Below, one piece after another: positions 11,701-22,130 of a stretch of 64,000 nucleotides of DNA. Positions within the stretch are counted from its first letter, which is position 1. Each line of letters opens with the position of its first letter. The notes under the pieces are model-generated. The model saw only the letters and a program-made list of their open reading frames with translations. It had not been told where the DNA came from and did no database searches. The translations under genes and the position numbers were made by a program. Origin of the DNA: Clarkia xantiana subsp. parviflora (Eukaryota; Streptophyta; Magnoliopsida; Myrtales; Onagraceae); the NCBI GenBank assembly GCA_036873135.1, contig JAPTYO010000005.1, forward strand, positions 18,434,666-18,498,665. Reading direction: 5' to 3'.

Positions 11701-12334
11701 ACGCGGTAACAAATCAGAACTCCACTTCACTAATACCAAACAAACAGCTACGGAAGAAAAGCTAAGGGAGTACGCAGCCTCTACTAAGGGGCAAAGACCG
11801 AACAACTCGATACAACTCGCATATTCTCGCCTACAAAACTTGTTACAAAAAAGGAAACACCTATCCATACATGCGTCGACCATGCTACGACAACTCTGTG
11901 GGAAACTCTACGGAAAGTCATAGCGTAAACTGTTATTCTAAGATCGCCAGCTTATGAAGTTTCGCAAGAGCCACCATACTAAGCGTAGCACACGCGTGCA
12001 TCGACACTAGAAGGGTGAACAACACCTCTCATCAGAAAAATAAGTATGGAGACGCTAAGCGTAGCACATATGCGCGTCGACGCACCAAAATGAGGAGTAC
12101 CACCTCTCGTTCAAAAACTAAGTACGGAGACACCTAGCGCGACACGCGCACATCGATGCACTAAGAGGGTGAGCAACATACGTGGCGCAGCGCATGCTTC
12201 GACACATCAACAAGGGGGCAGTGATTCACTTCCAAATTCTAAGTATAAGCTGCTATAAGCGCAACACCTCGCACACGCGTCGATATGTCAATGCGAGATC
12301 TACCACCTCATGTACGAAGAACCTAACGGACACA

Positions 12335-12510
12335 CAAAGTGGCTATCGAGTCCACGCGTCTCAAAGCGGCTATCATGTCCGCATCTCTGGAAGCGGCTAT
12401 CACGTCCGCGCAACACTAAGTGGCTATCATGTCCACGCGTCTCTAAGTGGCTGTTATGTCCACGAATCGCCAAACGACTTTCATGTCTATGCGTCGCATC
12501 AACATATCTA
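12335..12510. repeat. Tandem repeat of about 27-31 bp in element C
   Basis: Six imperfect units of the type AGTGGCTATCATGTCCACGC run head to tail. Open frames read across them give repetitive peptides on both strands, which I treat as artefacts of the repeat. Confidence 0.75.
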
Positions 12511-14132
12511 TAATCAGGTAGCGGTAACAACATGGAAAGGCACGTCACCTGGTCGACCTCTGACCTATACTCCAAACGGCACGTCGTTTCGTTGACCTCT
12601 TACCTATACTCCAACAAGGCAAGTTGCCTCGTCGACCTCTGACCAACGCCCTACCATGGAAATGTCAAGTAGCAGTCGCCGAATGCACCCTACTTCGGAA
12701 AAACCCAAGTAAAAAGTGACACAAGGGTAAACACCCTACGTCTGAAACACCCACGTGGTGAACATCCCGACACGGGGGAAACTCCTCAAGAATGAGATAA
12801 GTACTCAACTATAGCATGGCGGACATCCCAGCTGCGGGGGAAACTCCATGTTGACAAGGGCTTCATCCCGCGACTCATACGTTATGAATACGTGTCTATC
12901 ACCGACACCCAACCAGTAACATGTCAGGGCCTAACACCTTGCTATTAAAGGGTCAATGCGCCTATGGTTCATGAAACTATACATATATCATTTATTATGG
13001 CCACAGGTAACGTTAATGAATAACTTACGGCGAAAAAATCAAGTCTCAGTAACATAAGTGGATAAACAATGTCCAACCACTATCGACTCAACGCGAAGCG
13101 AATAAAACCTTCAACCAACGAGCTCCCGCAATCACTACTGGGAGTATCTCTCTACTTCACACTCAATTTTCTGAATGCTTATATTAGCACTTACATGTAT
13201 GTTTGTTCAATATTTATGGTCCTTTGCATGCGATTGCCACATACTTATGTATGCATACTTATATTCATATTCTCGCACACTTAACTGCATACATAGGTAT
13301 CCATACTTGCGACGCATCCGCTTTCACCATGCCTATAACCGCATGTGTCAAACACTTATATATGCATGCCCACATCTATACTACTCGTAGAGATTCACAC
13401 ATGCGCGCCCGTCACGTTTATTATACGCATCCGCATAGAGGCGGATATCCATGTTTACATCGACACTAACATACACCCATGCGTGTATAATCTTACGCAC
13501 TTCCACTTGTGTGCACACACATGCATACACGACATATTTTTATTATCATAACCTTGTTAAATATATACTTTTTTGCATATCATCGTATATTTATTTCCAT
13601 GATTACATCACTATTTTCATATTATTACATGTTGTGTGTTTGCTTACATACGCGCGTACACCATGCTTGCACACATGTCAGTATACACGTCCGTCTGACG
13701 TACGTACACATAAATTGTTATCGATATATCTGTTATACACGTATACTCGCTGCACTAACCATGACAGAAGTTACGATCTCCTTCATCAAACTAAGGAAAG
13801 AACACGTAATGTTGAGGGCCACGCGCCGACGGACAGTTATTCCATTATGAGGTAACTCCCGAACAAAAATTGAACGTCTATCCTATCGTGAAATAGATTC
13901 AAGAAAGGGTCACACCATTACTTGACTCGGGGAAAAATGATGGATATACGTCTGATTCGAGTTCATTTTACATTCGGGCCTGTTTAACACGTCAAACCCA
14001 CTAATAGTTCATAAACGCCTATTCACGGGTTAGAACGGTCTGAACGCATGATACGCGGGTATTCATACCGTGACCCGTCCGGATTTTACAAACAATCCGT
14101 ACCATTCCGGATTGTGCAAAAAAATTCGGACT

Positions 14133-14266
14133 TGTCCGGATTGTCCCGGACAATCAGAGGTGTCCGGATTGTCCCGGACAATCGGAGGTGTCCAGATTGT
14201 CCCGGACAATAGGAGGTGTCCGGATTGTCCCGGAAAATCGGAGATGTCCGGATTGTCCACACAATC
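14133..14266. repeat. 28-bp tandem array in the element C LTR
   Basis: Units begin at 14,133, 14,161, 14,189, 14,217 and 14,245, exactly 28 bases apart. Each has the form TGTCCGGATTGTCCCGGACA followed by ATCGGAGG or a variant; ATTGTCCCGGACAAT is close to a palindrome. The place, upstream of the TATA box, suggests U3 enhancer repeats. Confidence 0.9.
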
Positions 14267-14416
14267 CGAGGGTCCTGATTGCAGTCCCGGGAAACGCGTC
14301 TACCCGCATATCTACACAACGTACAAGCCTTCCCGAATTCAATTTTGCTTATGTCCATGCCCGGTTCACATTTTTTACTAAACCGGGGTCGGACCGTTCA
14401 AAACCGGGTTTGATTC

Positions 14417-14445
14417 CAAGTTTCCCTATATATAGGAAACTTGGC
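14417..14445 (+). promoter_or_regulatory. LTR TATA box in a near-perfect palindrome (element C)
   Basis: CCAAGTTTCC, CTATATATAG and GAAACTTGG form arms and a symmetric core. The core itself reads the same on both strands, so it could serve transcription in either direction. Confidence 0.65.
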
Positions 14446-14750
14446 CAACCATTTCATAACTTAAGTTGGCTTGGGAGCTCCGATTTCTTACTAGCTTTAT
14501 CTCTCTATAATTCTCTCTTACTTAAGCATTTGAGAGGGTTTATCGCGCACCACCCCCTATGTGGTGTCGATACCTATGTAGTTAAATTCGCGTTTTTAAC
14601 TCGTAGAAACGTATGAGTTTACGATTCTAAACAAGAAAACAAGTTGACTCGTACTTAGGATCAGTAATGTTGTAGAGAGACATAGAATCGCTGGTGAAGA
14701 CGTAAAGACGGATAAAAACACGATTTTTGTACGTATTTTCCGTTTCAACA

Positions 14751-15056
14751 ATGCTGACTAAAGTAATTATTAGAACTGACCGAACCGGCGGTCCAACCAA
14801 CCGTGAACCGGTCGGTTAAAAAAATCGGTTCACCGGTCAATGTTTATGAGAGAAGAAATAAGAAATTACATAAAAAATAAGTAAAAATCTAATTGAAGTT
14901 CTCTGCCTCATGCCGTCTCCCTCTCTATCGTCAATCTGCATCTGAATCGATAGAAAGAAACTGAAGATGAAGATTGTCTATCCAGTGTGAGTAGTGGATG
15001 TCGATGTGTTCAATCTAGCTTGGCTTATCCAGTGTTTTAGCTATGTTGTTGGGGTA
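14751..15056. other. Spacer between elements C and D
   Basis: No gene. About 14,777-14,842 is rich in ACCGG/CCGGTT words (GAACCGG, GGTCGGTT, TTCACCGGTCA), the same flavour as 49,130-49,500. It ends with GGGTA, the target duplication of D. Confidence 0.6.
15052..15056. other. Target-site duplication of element D, left copy
   Basis: GGGTA here is repeated at 26,507-26,511 directly after the 3' LTR. Five bases is the usual size for Ty3/gypsy integration. Confidence 0.9.
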
Positions 15057-15837
15057 TGATGGGTTCCGATGTAATCGTTAGCCCTGGTAACGGCTAATGG
15101 ACGGCAAGTAGGTCCAGTGGGCCTCGTGAAAAGCCAGGAAGGCCCAGAGGCCCAGCACGAAGGGTCCCGACTTTAGCGGTCCCGATGTACGAGCTGTATG
15201 CTCCCGATGAGAAGCCTCTGAGTAGGCCCCGATATGCCTTAGTAAAGGCCCCGATAATAAAGCCCCGCAGAGGCTGGACTTGTCCCGTAGAGACTGAAGG
15301 TCCTGGGTGGTGATCTAGAATGAGACAACTCTGGAGTCTCCGACAGGAGTCGGGACTTGTGATCAGAGGATAGAGACCAACAAACTCGCTTACTAGATAG
15401 AGTAGTGGGAAACGGTTAAAGATAGAGATAAGTCCCCTGAGATACGCAGGGCGTGCCCGAGATACGCGGAGTACGGGTAAGATACGCGGAGCGTGGGGCG
15501 AGATATATGGAATCCCAACCGAGATATATGGAATCCCAACCGAGATATACGGAATCGTGGCGAGATACACGGAATCGTGGGCAAAACTGCCAGGCGCAGT
15601 AACAGGTAACTGAGTAACTTCCCCTCCTATATAAAGGAGGAAGTTACCTCAGAAAACCATCATCTAATACGAACTTAGACTTTTGCTTACCACCCCATTG
15701 ATCACCATACTCATTTAAGCATCGGAGAGGGATTCTGGGTCACCACCCAGGTCATCCGCTTTTGTAGGATTACGCGGAGCCCAGAAGTCCAAAGCTTTCC
15801 GTCAAGGACGTAACGGAGCTTCGCCAGTGATCCAACA
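15057..15837 (+). repeat. 5' LTR of element D
   Basis: TGATGGGTTCCG to GTGATCCAACA, 781 bp. U3 carries a minisatellite of about 20-bp units (GAGATATATGGAATCCCAAC type, about 15,438-15,585). Then come the TATA box in an inverted repeat, the box ACTCATTTAAGCATCGGAG and a small hairpin CTGGGTCACCACCCAG. A minus-strand open frame across the minisatellite is not a gene. Confidence 0.95.
15612..15650 (+). promoter_or_regulatory. LTR TATA box in an inverted repeat (element D)
   Basis: Arms GAGTAACTTCCCCTCC and GGAGGAAGTTACCTC flank TATATAAA. This is the expected promoter of the gag-pol transcript. An identical copy sits in the 3' LTR. Confidence 0.7.
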
Positions 15838-15838
15838 T

Positions 15839-15857
15839 TGGCGCCGTCTGTGGGAAC
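15839..15857 (+). other. Primer-binding site of element D
   Basis: TGGCGCCGTCTGTGGGAAC starts two bases after the LTR end. The same sequence follows the 5' LTR of element I. I do not assign the primer tRNA. Confidence 0.85.
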
Positions 15858-15890
15858 TTACAAAAAGTCAAGATAGTTTCTACCAGATCA

Positions 15891-17048
15891 ATGGCCGGTG
15901 GTGGCAAGAAGAAGCAAGTTCAGGCTGGCAGTTCTCGTCCCGCAGGAACTGTGAATTCCCCGTTGCCGGAACGCGTTGCTGAACAAGGTGAGAACCCTGC
16001 TCTTTCCCAGACAGGGGGGCAAGGTGATGGCTATGAGGTCTCAGTCCGAGACGCTGAGAGGAACAGGCAGGATGTCCCGCGTGGGGAGGAAGATGAGGCT
16101 TCCCCAAACCCGGTGGGCCATGGAAGAGAAAGAGTCCCACGAAGGGAAGAAGGGTCGTCTTCGAACTCGGAGTTAGCCAAGGCAGTAGCGAAGGCTATGC
16201 CCATGTTCTTGGCCGCCATGGAGGCCTTGCTGGATAAGAGAGAGGCCGCCAGGAGAGCGGAGGAGTTGCCTCCGCGAGAAGAACTACCACCACCCCCGCC
16301 GAGGGTGGACCCAGAGGAACAGGAGGTTCCGTCCAGAGGCAAGGGTAAAGAACCAGCACACCCGGAGAAGTTCGTGGTCGACGGCCCGGGACCGGTGCAA
16401 AACAGGACCATTTCCTTGAATGGCCCCATTACCCCCGATCAGGTGGTGAAGATCGTTAGCATCTGCATGGGTGATCAGAAGCAGATGACATCAGAGTTAA
16501 GGGATCGGTCTAGCCATCCTTTCGTGTCGCGGCTAATCGATACCGTCGCCCCGCCTGGGCTAGGTATTCCGACCATCAAGGAGTACGATGGTGAGGGGGA
16601 CCCAGTTCGTCATGTTCAGAGGCATGTCCAGGCCTGCATGGGTCGAACTTCGAACGATGACCTCATCTGTTCATTGTTCCCGATAACCCTGGGAGAAAGG
16701 GCCATGACTTGGTTCTTCAGCCTCCTGCCAGGATGCATCACGTGCTGGGCTGATATGCACGATCGCTTCATCAAGCAGTACCAAGGTCGGAGGCGTCTTC
16801 TGAAGAGTGTGAGGTCCTTGACCCAGGTGGTGCAGAGACCCGATGAATCGTTGGCATACTATTACCAACGATTCACTGCTAGTGCTGCGGAGATTGATAA
16901 AGAAATCTCGGAGGGAGAAACAATCAGTACTTTCCTGCGGAACTTGAGTGCTCCGTACGGCTCCGACCTGATGCACAGCGTAGCCGCGAAGGCCGTGTGG
17001 AGTATGGAGGCACTGCAAGCGAGGGTGAAACAGCAAATCGACGTCTAG
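15891..17048 (+). CDS. gag: Gag of element D (ends at an in-frame TAG)
   Basis: 385 codons from ATGGCCGGTGG, 34 bases after the primer site. It encodes the capsid-type structural protein that packages element RNA. The N-terminal third is rich in Gly, Pro and charged residues. A Retrotrans_gag-like segment occupies about residues 250-385, with GERAMTWFFSLLPG, DRFIKQYQGRRRLL, and RPDESLAYYYQRF. The TAG at 17,046-17,048 falls inside a segment that is open in element I, where a sense codon stands, and the frame continues open beyond it. So this is a stop inside Gag, not its natural end. It could be a mutation or, less likely, a readthrough site. Confidence 0.85.
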   Translation: MAGGGKKKQVQAGSSRPAGTVNSPLPERVAEQGENPALSQTGGQGDGYEVSVRDAERNRQDVPRGEEDEASPNPVGHGRERVPRREEGSSSNSELAKAVAKAMPMFLAAMEALLDKREAARRAEELPPREELPPPPPRVDPEEQEVPSRGKGKEPAHPEKFVVDGPGPVQNRTISLNGPITPDQVVKIVSICMGDQKQMTSELRDRSSHPFVSRLIDTVAPPGLGIPTIKEYDGEGDPVRHVQRHVQACMGRTSNDDLICSLFPITLGERAMTWFFSLLPGCITCWADMHDRFIKQYQGRRRLLKSVRSLTQVVQRPDESLAYYYQRFTASAAEIDKEISEGETISTFLRNLSAPYGSDLMHSVAAKAVWSMEALQARVKQQIDV

Positions 17049-18200
17049 GAGTCGAAGATTGCTGCTGGAGAACTCGATCCCCCGAAATCGGGGAGAGGAA
17101 AGCCATCGTCCAAGCTGTCGGATGATCGCAAAGGGAGCGACAAGTCGGAAGGAAGTCGGAATCGTGGTCGTCCCGATAAAAGAGAAGACAAGCGTCCTCC
17201 GAGGAAGGACAACCAAGAGGGTCGGGCTGTTCCCATCAATAGCTCGATGACCTCTGTGTTAGCTGTGATGGACAGACAGGGTCTCGCCCGATACCCCCCG
17301 AGGAAAGAAGGCGAATTCCTAGGAGGTCGCCCTGACCGTTACTGTCGCTACCATCGAGCCAATGGTCACGACACTGAGAACTGTCGTGAGCTGAAGAAGG
17401 AGATTGAAAAGCTGATCCAGAAGGGGAAGTTAAAAGAGTTTGTCGGAAGGGGAAGATGTCGATCTCGCTCCAAAAGTCGGTCACGGTCCCGTTCCAAGTC
17501 CCGCGACCGATCCCCGAAGAAGAAGAAGGTTGAGCAAGAAGCCTCAGGATCGGGTGCCCGCAGGGAGAGGCGCGGAACTATCAACGTCATCCACGGAGGG
17601 ATGGCAGCGGGAGGTGATACCTCTGCCTCTCGGGAGAACTACGCTTCCCGCATATCTGCCGCGGTGGTGCTAGGAAAAAGGTCCCGGTCGTGGACCCTGA
17701 AGGAGGAAATGGTAATTTCTTTCTCGGCGGAGGATTTAGTAGGCGTGGAGAGCCCTCACGACGACGCCTTGGTCGTGACCCTGGATGTGGACGGATTCGA
17801 GATGAAGCGGATCCTGATAGACGGAGGGAGCTCCTCCGATATTCTTTTCATGGACGCTCTGGAAGCCATGGGAAAGACGAAGAAGGACCTGACGCAGGTG
17901 GACTTCCCGATGGTGGGATTCTCTGGTTCCACCTCTTACCCGCTGGGAACGATTACCTTACCGGTGGAGTTTGGTAGTGGCTGGAAGATGGAGAAACGAA
18001 ACGTGGATTTCGTTGTCGTGGAGTCTGCGGGGGCATACAACGCTATTATCGGGAGGACCACTATCAACCCTCTCATGGTAGTCGCCTCGACGGTCCACCA
18101 GAAGATGAAGTTCCCGACTGACAATGGGGTCGGAGAAGTCAAGGGTGATCAGGTGGCATCGCGAAAATGCTACGTTAACGCCACCCGACGGAGAAGGAGG
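17049..18200 (+). pseudogene. Gag C-terminal nucleocapsid and protease region (element D)
   Basis: Continues the gag frame after the TAG. A zinc-knuckle variant with His at the second position, CRYHRANGHDTENC, lies at 17,343-17,384. An arginine/serine-dipeptide tract follows (about 17,455-17,520), then KKKK. The aspartic protease is recognised by LIDGGSSSDIL, with the Asp codon at 17,820-17,822, and by the later hydrophobic segment AYNAIIGRTTINPL. The catalytic motif is D-G-G here and D-E-G in element I, unlike the usual D-S/T-G. No stop occurs between 17,049 and 18,866. Confidence 0.8.
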
Positions 18201-19110
18201 GAGGCTATGACTGTCCTTCAGACTGATGCTGATCCTCGAGAGGAGTATGGGCGTCTCGCCCCCATGGAGGATTTGGAGGAAGTGGAGATCGATGGACCTC
18301 AGAGGAAGGTGAAGATCGGGTCTGCTTTGTCGGAGGAAAGAGCCCGAGAGTTGATCGAGCTCTTGAAGGAGTTTAAGGAGCTGTTTGCCTGGTCCCCCAG
18401 TGATATGCCAGGAATCAGCCCCGACGTGATAGTGCACGAGCTAAAAATAGACCCCGCGATCAAGCCTATCGCGCAGAGAAGGCGTCCGACGGGCGCAGAT
18501 AAGAGGATCGCGATTCAGCAAGAGGTGGGCAGACTGCTCGATGCTGGATTCATCAAGGAGCTCCGATTCCAGACTTGGGTGGCTAACCCAGTCCTGGTGC
18601 GAAAGAGTAACGGGAAGTGGCGGATGTGTGTCGATTTCCGTGATTTGAACAAAGCTTGCCCGAAGGATTGCTACCCGCTCCCGAGGATTGACCAGCTGGT
18701 GGATGCCACATCGGGACATGAGCTCCTGAGCTTCATGGATGCCTATTCCGGGTACAACCAGATCAAGATGGCGAAGGAGGATGCCCCCCATACAGCCTTC
18801 TATGCCGACAGTGACGTCTACCATTACGACGTGATGCCCTTCGAATTGATTAATGCCGGAGCAACTTAACAGCGGATGGTGAACAAATTGTTTGGAGACA
18901 TGCTGGGAAAAACCATGGAGGCGTATGTGGATGAAATGCTGGTGAAGTCCCGACAGGCAGGAGACCATGTCCAGAATTTGGCGGCGGCATTTGAGCGGAT
19001 GAAGTTCCATCAGGTTCGGCTGAACCCCGACAAATGTGCTTTCGGAGTAAACTCGGGCAAGTTCCTAGGGTTCATGGTGAGCCAGAGAGGAATCGAGGTG
19101 AACCCTGAGA
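18201..19110 (+). pseudogene. Reverse transcriptase of element D, with YVDE and an in-frame stop
   Basis: Ty3-type RT: RRRPTGADKR, then GKWRMCVDFRDLNKACPKD, PLPRIDQLVDAT, LLSFMDAYSGYNQI, HTAFY, and PFELINAGAT. A TAA at 18,867-18,869 follows where element I has a Tyr codon. The catalytic box reads YVDE (18,924-18,935) instead of YVDD; the second Asp is normally essential for metal binding. RT then continues through the FLGFMVSQRGIEVNP segment. Both defects make the encoded enzyme inactive as far as can be judged from sequence. Confidence 0.88.
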
Positions 19111-20200
19111 AGCTGCGAGCAATCGAGGAGATGCAGTCCCCGAAGACTCATCGGGAGGTCCAGGTGCTGAATGGCCGGTTGGCCGCGATGAATCGCTTCC
19201 TATCCAAGGCAAGTGACCGAGCCATGCCATTTTTTGACGTATTGAGGGTCCACAAGAAATTCGAATGGACCGACAAGTGCGAGGAGGCGTTCCAGGCACT
19301 TAAGCAGCACCTCCGTACCCTTCCGCCGTTGGCGAAACCAGTTCCAGGCGAGCCGCTCTATCTCTATTTGGCTGTTTCTGATGTGGCTGTTAGTTCTGTT
19401 TTGATTAAAATTGTCAAGGGCAACTAAGTGCCTATCTATTATGTAAGCAAGGCGTTTGCCAAGTCTGAAATAAACTATCCCGCTATTGAGAAGTATCTCT
19501 TCGCGTTGATTATTGCCGCTCGAAAACTGCGACCTTACTTCCATGCCCATGAAGTCACGGTACTGACTAATCAGCCCTTGAAACAGTTTTTGAACCGACC
19601 GGAGGCGTCTGGGAGATTGGTGAAATGGGCCATCGAGTTGACGGACTTCCCCATTCATTTTGCTCCGAGAACCGCTATTAAGGGCCAGGCATTGGCAGAT
19701 TTTATAGCTGAGTCTACGGCACCCGATCTGGAAGTAACGGGTCCCGCAGAGGGGGCAACCATGGCAGATTTTATAGCTGAGTCTACGACAACTTGGGAGA
19801 TGTACACTGATGGTTCATCGAGTGTAGAAGGCTCGGGGGCAGGATTCGTATTGATACCGCCCGGTGGAGGCGAGCCCCTGCGATATGCCTTGGCGTTGAT
19901 ATTCAAAGCCACCAACAACGAAGCGGAGTACGAGGCTCTCATCACGGGCCTCAAGATTGCCAAAGGTACGGGGGTCGATCATCTAAAATTGAAGTGTGAT
20001 GCCAGCTTGGTTGTAAACCAAGTCCAGGGGAACTATGAAGCTAATATCCCGACAATGAAGAGGTATTTGCACGAGGTGCAGACTTTGAAGGGAAGCTTCA
20101 AAAGCTTTGATATCGAGGCAATCCCGAGGGAAGAAAACGCGGAAGCAGATGCCTTGAGCAAGTTCGCTCTGGGAGTGGCCCCCGAGGATAATCGAAAGGT
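19111..20200 (+). pseudogene. Double RNase H region of element D
   Basis: First a Ty3-type RNase H remnant (PLYLYLAVS, IYYVSKAF, NYPAIEKYLFALI, VLTNQPLKQFL), with TAA at 19,425-19,427 where element I has Gln. Then a second RNase H-like domain with MYTDGSS (Asp at 19,809-19,811), NEAEYEAL, KCDASLVVNQ and ADALSKFA, keeping all four acidic positions. Two RNase H-like domains in tandem are typical of the Tat lineage. In the linker a 26-base segment is duplicated exactly (19,693-19,718 and 19,762-19,787), encoding ADFIAEST twice. Element I has a different linker there. Confidence 0.8.
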
Positions 20201-20439
20201 GCATTTCCTAGAGAAGATGATTATCTCAAACATCGATCCGACGGAGGTCTGCGCTATTGAGACAGGATCGGAGGAGGAAGAAAAGCCCACGTGGATGACC
20301 CCGATGGTCACGTATCTGACTATAGGGACACTCCCCGATGATAAGGTGGCAGCTGTAAGGTTGAGACGGATCGCGGACAACTATGCAATGGTGGACAACC
20401 AGTTGTACAAAAAAGGGTATGTAAAGCCTTTTCTAAAAT

Positions 20440-21524
20440 GCGTAGCAGAGCCTGACACAAATCGGATCCTGAGGGAGCTACACGAAGGAGTCGCGGCCTG
20501 CCATGAAGGGGCCCGATCTCTAGTGAGGAAGGCATTGAACTTAGGCTACTATTGGCCCTCGATGAACAAGGAAGCGACCGCGATGGTCCGATCCTGTGAT
20601 GCATGCCAGAGGTATGCCCCAAATATCGTGGCTCCCGCCGCGGACCTAATGCCCATCAGGAGTGCATGGCCCTTCGCGCAATGGGGGATTGACTTGGTGG
20701 GACCTGTTCCCCAAGCGAGAGGTCAGTGCAAGTACTTACTCGTGTCTATCGACTACTTTTCAAAGTGGATAGAGGCTAAAGCATTGGCTAGAACGACGGG
20801 GCAGCAGATCCTCAAGTTCCTTCAGACTCAGATCATATCCCGGTACGGGGTTCCTCGAGTGTTGATCAGCGACAACGGCCCTCCGTTCAATGGGGCTCAG
20901 TTGAAGGAATACCTGGAATAACTAAACATTGAGCATCAAACCGCATCAGTCCGCCACGCTCAGACCAATGGCCAGGTAGAATCAGCCAACAAGATCGTGA
21001 TGGATGGCTTGAAGAAGAGAGTCTATGCCTTGCAGGGCCATTGGTTGGATGAGCTCGAGAATGTGCTATGGGCTGTGAGAACAACACCCAAGCAATCAAC
21101 AGGAGAAACTCCGTTTGGCCTGGTTTATGGCACGGAGGCAGTCGCTCCCGTGGAGATAGCGGTGGCGTCCCACCGCGCGAAATATTACGAGCCTCTGACA
21201 AACGAGGAAATGAGACGTCTGGACTTAGACCTACTCGAGCAAAAGAGGTGGAAGGCTGATGAAGTCCAGGCCCGAATGCGTCTGGCAACAGCCCGATATT
21301 ATAATCGGCGTGTCAGGTCCCGACAATTCTTCGTGGGAGAACTTGTCTGGCGGAGGAATGAGTTTGTTCATCAAGATCGGATCAACAAGCTGTCACCAAA
21401 ATGGGAGGGACCTTACAAGATCGTAGGGATGCCAGTGCCCAATGCATACAAGTTAGAGGATCTCGATGGCAAGACGTTGAAGCATTCCTTTAGTGGCGAA
21501 CACTTGAAGAAGTATCATGTTTGA
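20440..21524 (+). pseudogene. Integrase of element D
   Basis: The zinc domain shows HEGVAACHEGA followed by CDACQRYA (H-H-C-C). The catalytic triad is present: Asp at 20,691-20,693 (GIDLVGP), Asp at 20,871-20,873 (ISDNGPPF), and Glu at 20,979-20,981 (GQVESANK), with 35 residues between the last two. A TAA at 20,919-20,921 lies between the second Asp and the Glu. The C-terminal part has LVWRRNEF and KWEGPYKI and ends SGEHLKKYHV at TGA 21,522-21,524. No chromodomain follows. Confidence 0.88.
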
Positions 21525-21639
21525 TATTAAGCCTCCGTGAAGGGCGCAAATTGTCTATTAATAAGATCCGATGTAAGCCTATTTTGAGTTATTTATGAAT
21601 AAAAGAAATTGCCTTCCGATCAAATTGCTTTCAAATTTA

Positions 21640-22130
21640 TTCTAACTGTTAGTAAGACGTCCTGAGTGACGCGACAAAAGCCTTCCGAGGTACGACGAAA
21701 GCCCCGCGGGGGATGCGTAAGTCGTCTATATGATGCAACCAAAAGCCTAGGTATGAAAGGCCCTGATGGGCCCGCGTAAGTCGTCTATATGATGCGGCCA
21801 AAAGCCTTAACGGGTACGGAAAAGCCTTAACAGGTCCGCGTAAGTCGTCTATATGATGCGGCAAAAAGCCTTAAAGGGTACGACTAAGCCGTCCGGTAGA
21901 GACGCAATGAAAGCCCTAAGGGGTACGAAAATGGCCTTGAAAGGCAGGGATAAGAAGCCTTAAGTGGTGAAGTCCCGATTTTGGACAAGAAGCCTTAAGT
22001 GGTGAAGTCCCGATTGGATGAGAAGCCTTAAGTGGTGAAGTCCCGATTAGACGAGAAGCCTTAAGTGGCGAAGTCCTGATTGGATGAGAAACCTAAAGTG
22101 GTAAAAGCCCGAGTTAAGCGTCGGAAGGAC
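21640..22130. repeat. Two tandem-repeat types between pol and aORF of element D
   Basis: First come about three units with GCGTAAGTCGTCTATATGAT and CAAAAGCCTT (21,711-21,870). Then come four units of the type AAGCCTTAAGTGGTGAAGTC (about 21,955-22,085) and a degenerate fifth. The block sits where the two convergent transcripts of the element should end. The core CCTTAAGTGG recurs in element I in the same place and orientation relative to the element. The stretch 22,130-22,323 shows nothing else. Confidence 0.85.

Larger units (their letters stand above)
8641..14750 (+). mobile_element. Element C: 5'-truncated Tat-like element
   Basis: The order is short tandem repeats, an antisense coiled-coil gene (minus), a long low-complexity stretch, a purine tract (GGGGAAAAA) and a 3' LTR at 13,938-14,750. 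This is the 3' half of the plan seen in D and I. No gag or pol is visible. The left boundary is taken as the end of the B LTR. From 13,000 to 13,900 the sequence is AT-rich and full of CATAC/ACATG words; open frames there are low-complexity and not genes. Confidence 0.65.
13938..14750 (+). repeat. 3' LTR of element C
   Basis: Starts TGATGGATATACGTC after the purine tract and ends CGTTTCAACA. It holds a five-unit 28-bp array (14,133-14,266), a TATA box in a long inverted repeat, the box ACTTAAGCATTTGAGAGGG, and a hairpin CACCACCCCCTATGTGGTG. The minus-strand LTR of H (49,768-50,453) is a relative. Confidence 0.75.

Noticed and set aside
12182..12595. Opposed ORFs across the 27-31-bp repeat
   Set aside because: Both strands stay open only because the repeat length lacks stops; repetitive products.
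13069..13855. Several overlapping plus-strand ORFs with many Cys, His, Tyr and Thr
   Set aside because: They come from CATAC/ACATG low-complexity DNA in all three frames; no domain and no codon preference.
7896..14750. Treating the B and C LTRs as the two LTRs of one element
   Set aside because: They share only the first dozen bases and short boxes, both follow purine tracts, and no primer site follows the first.
15094..15584. Minus-strand ORFs of 63-158 codons in the D LTR, repeated at 25,763-26,262
   Set aside because: They read through the U3 minisatellite, giving repetitive peptides, and lie in the LTR promoter region.
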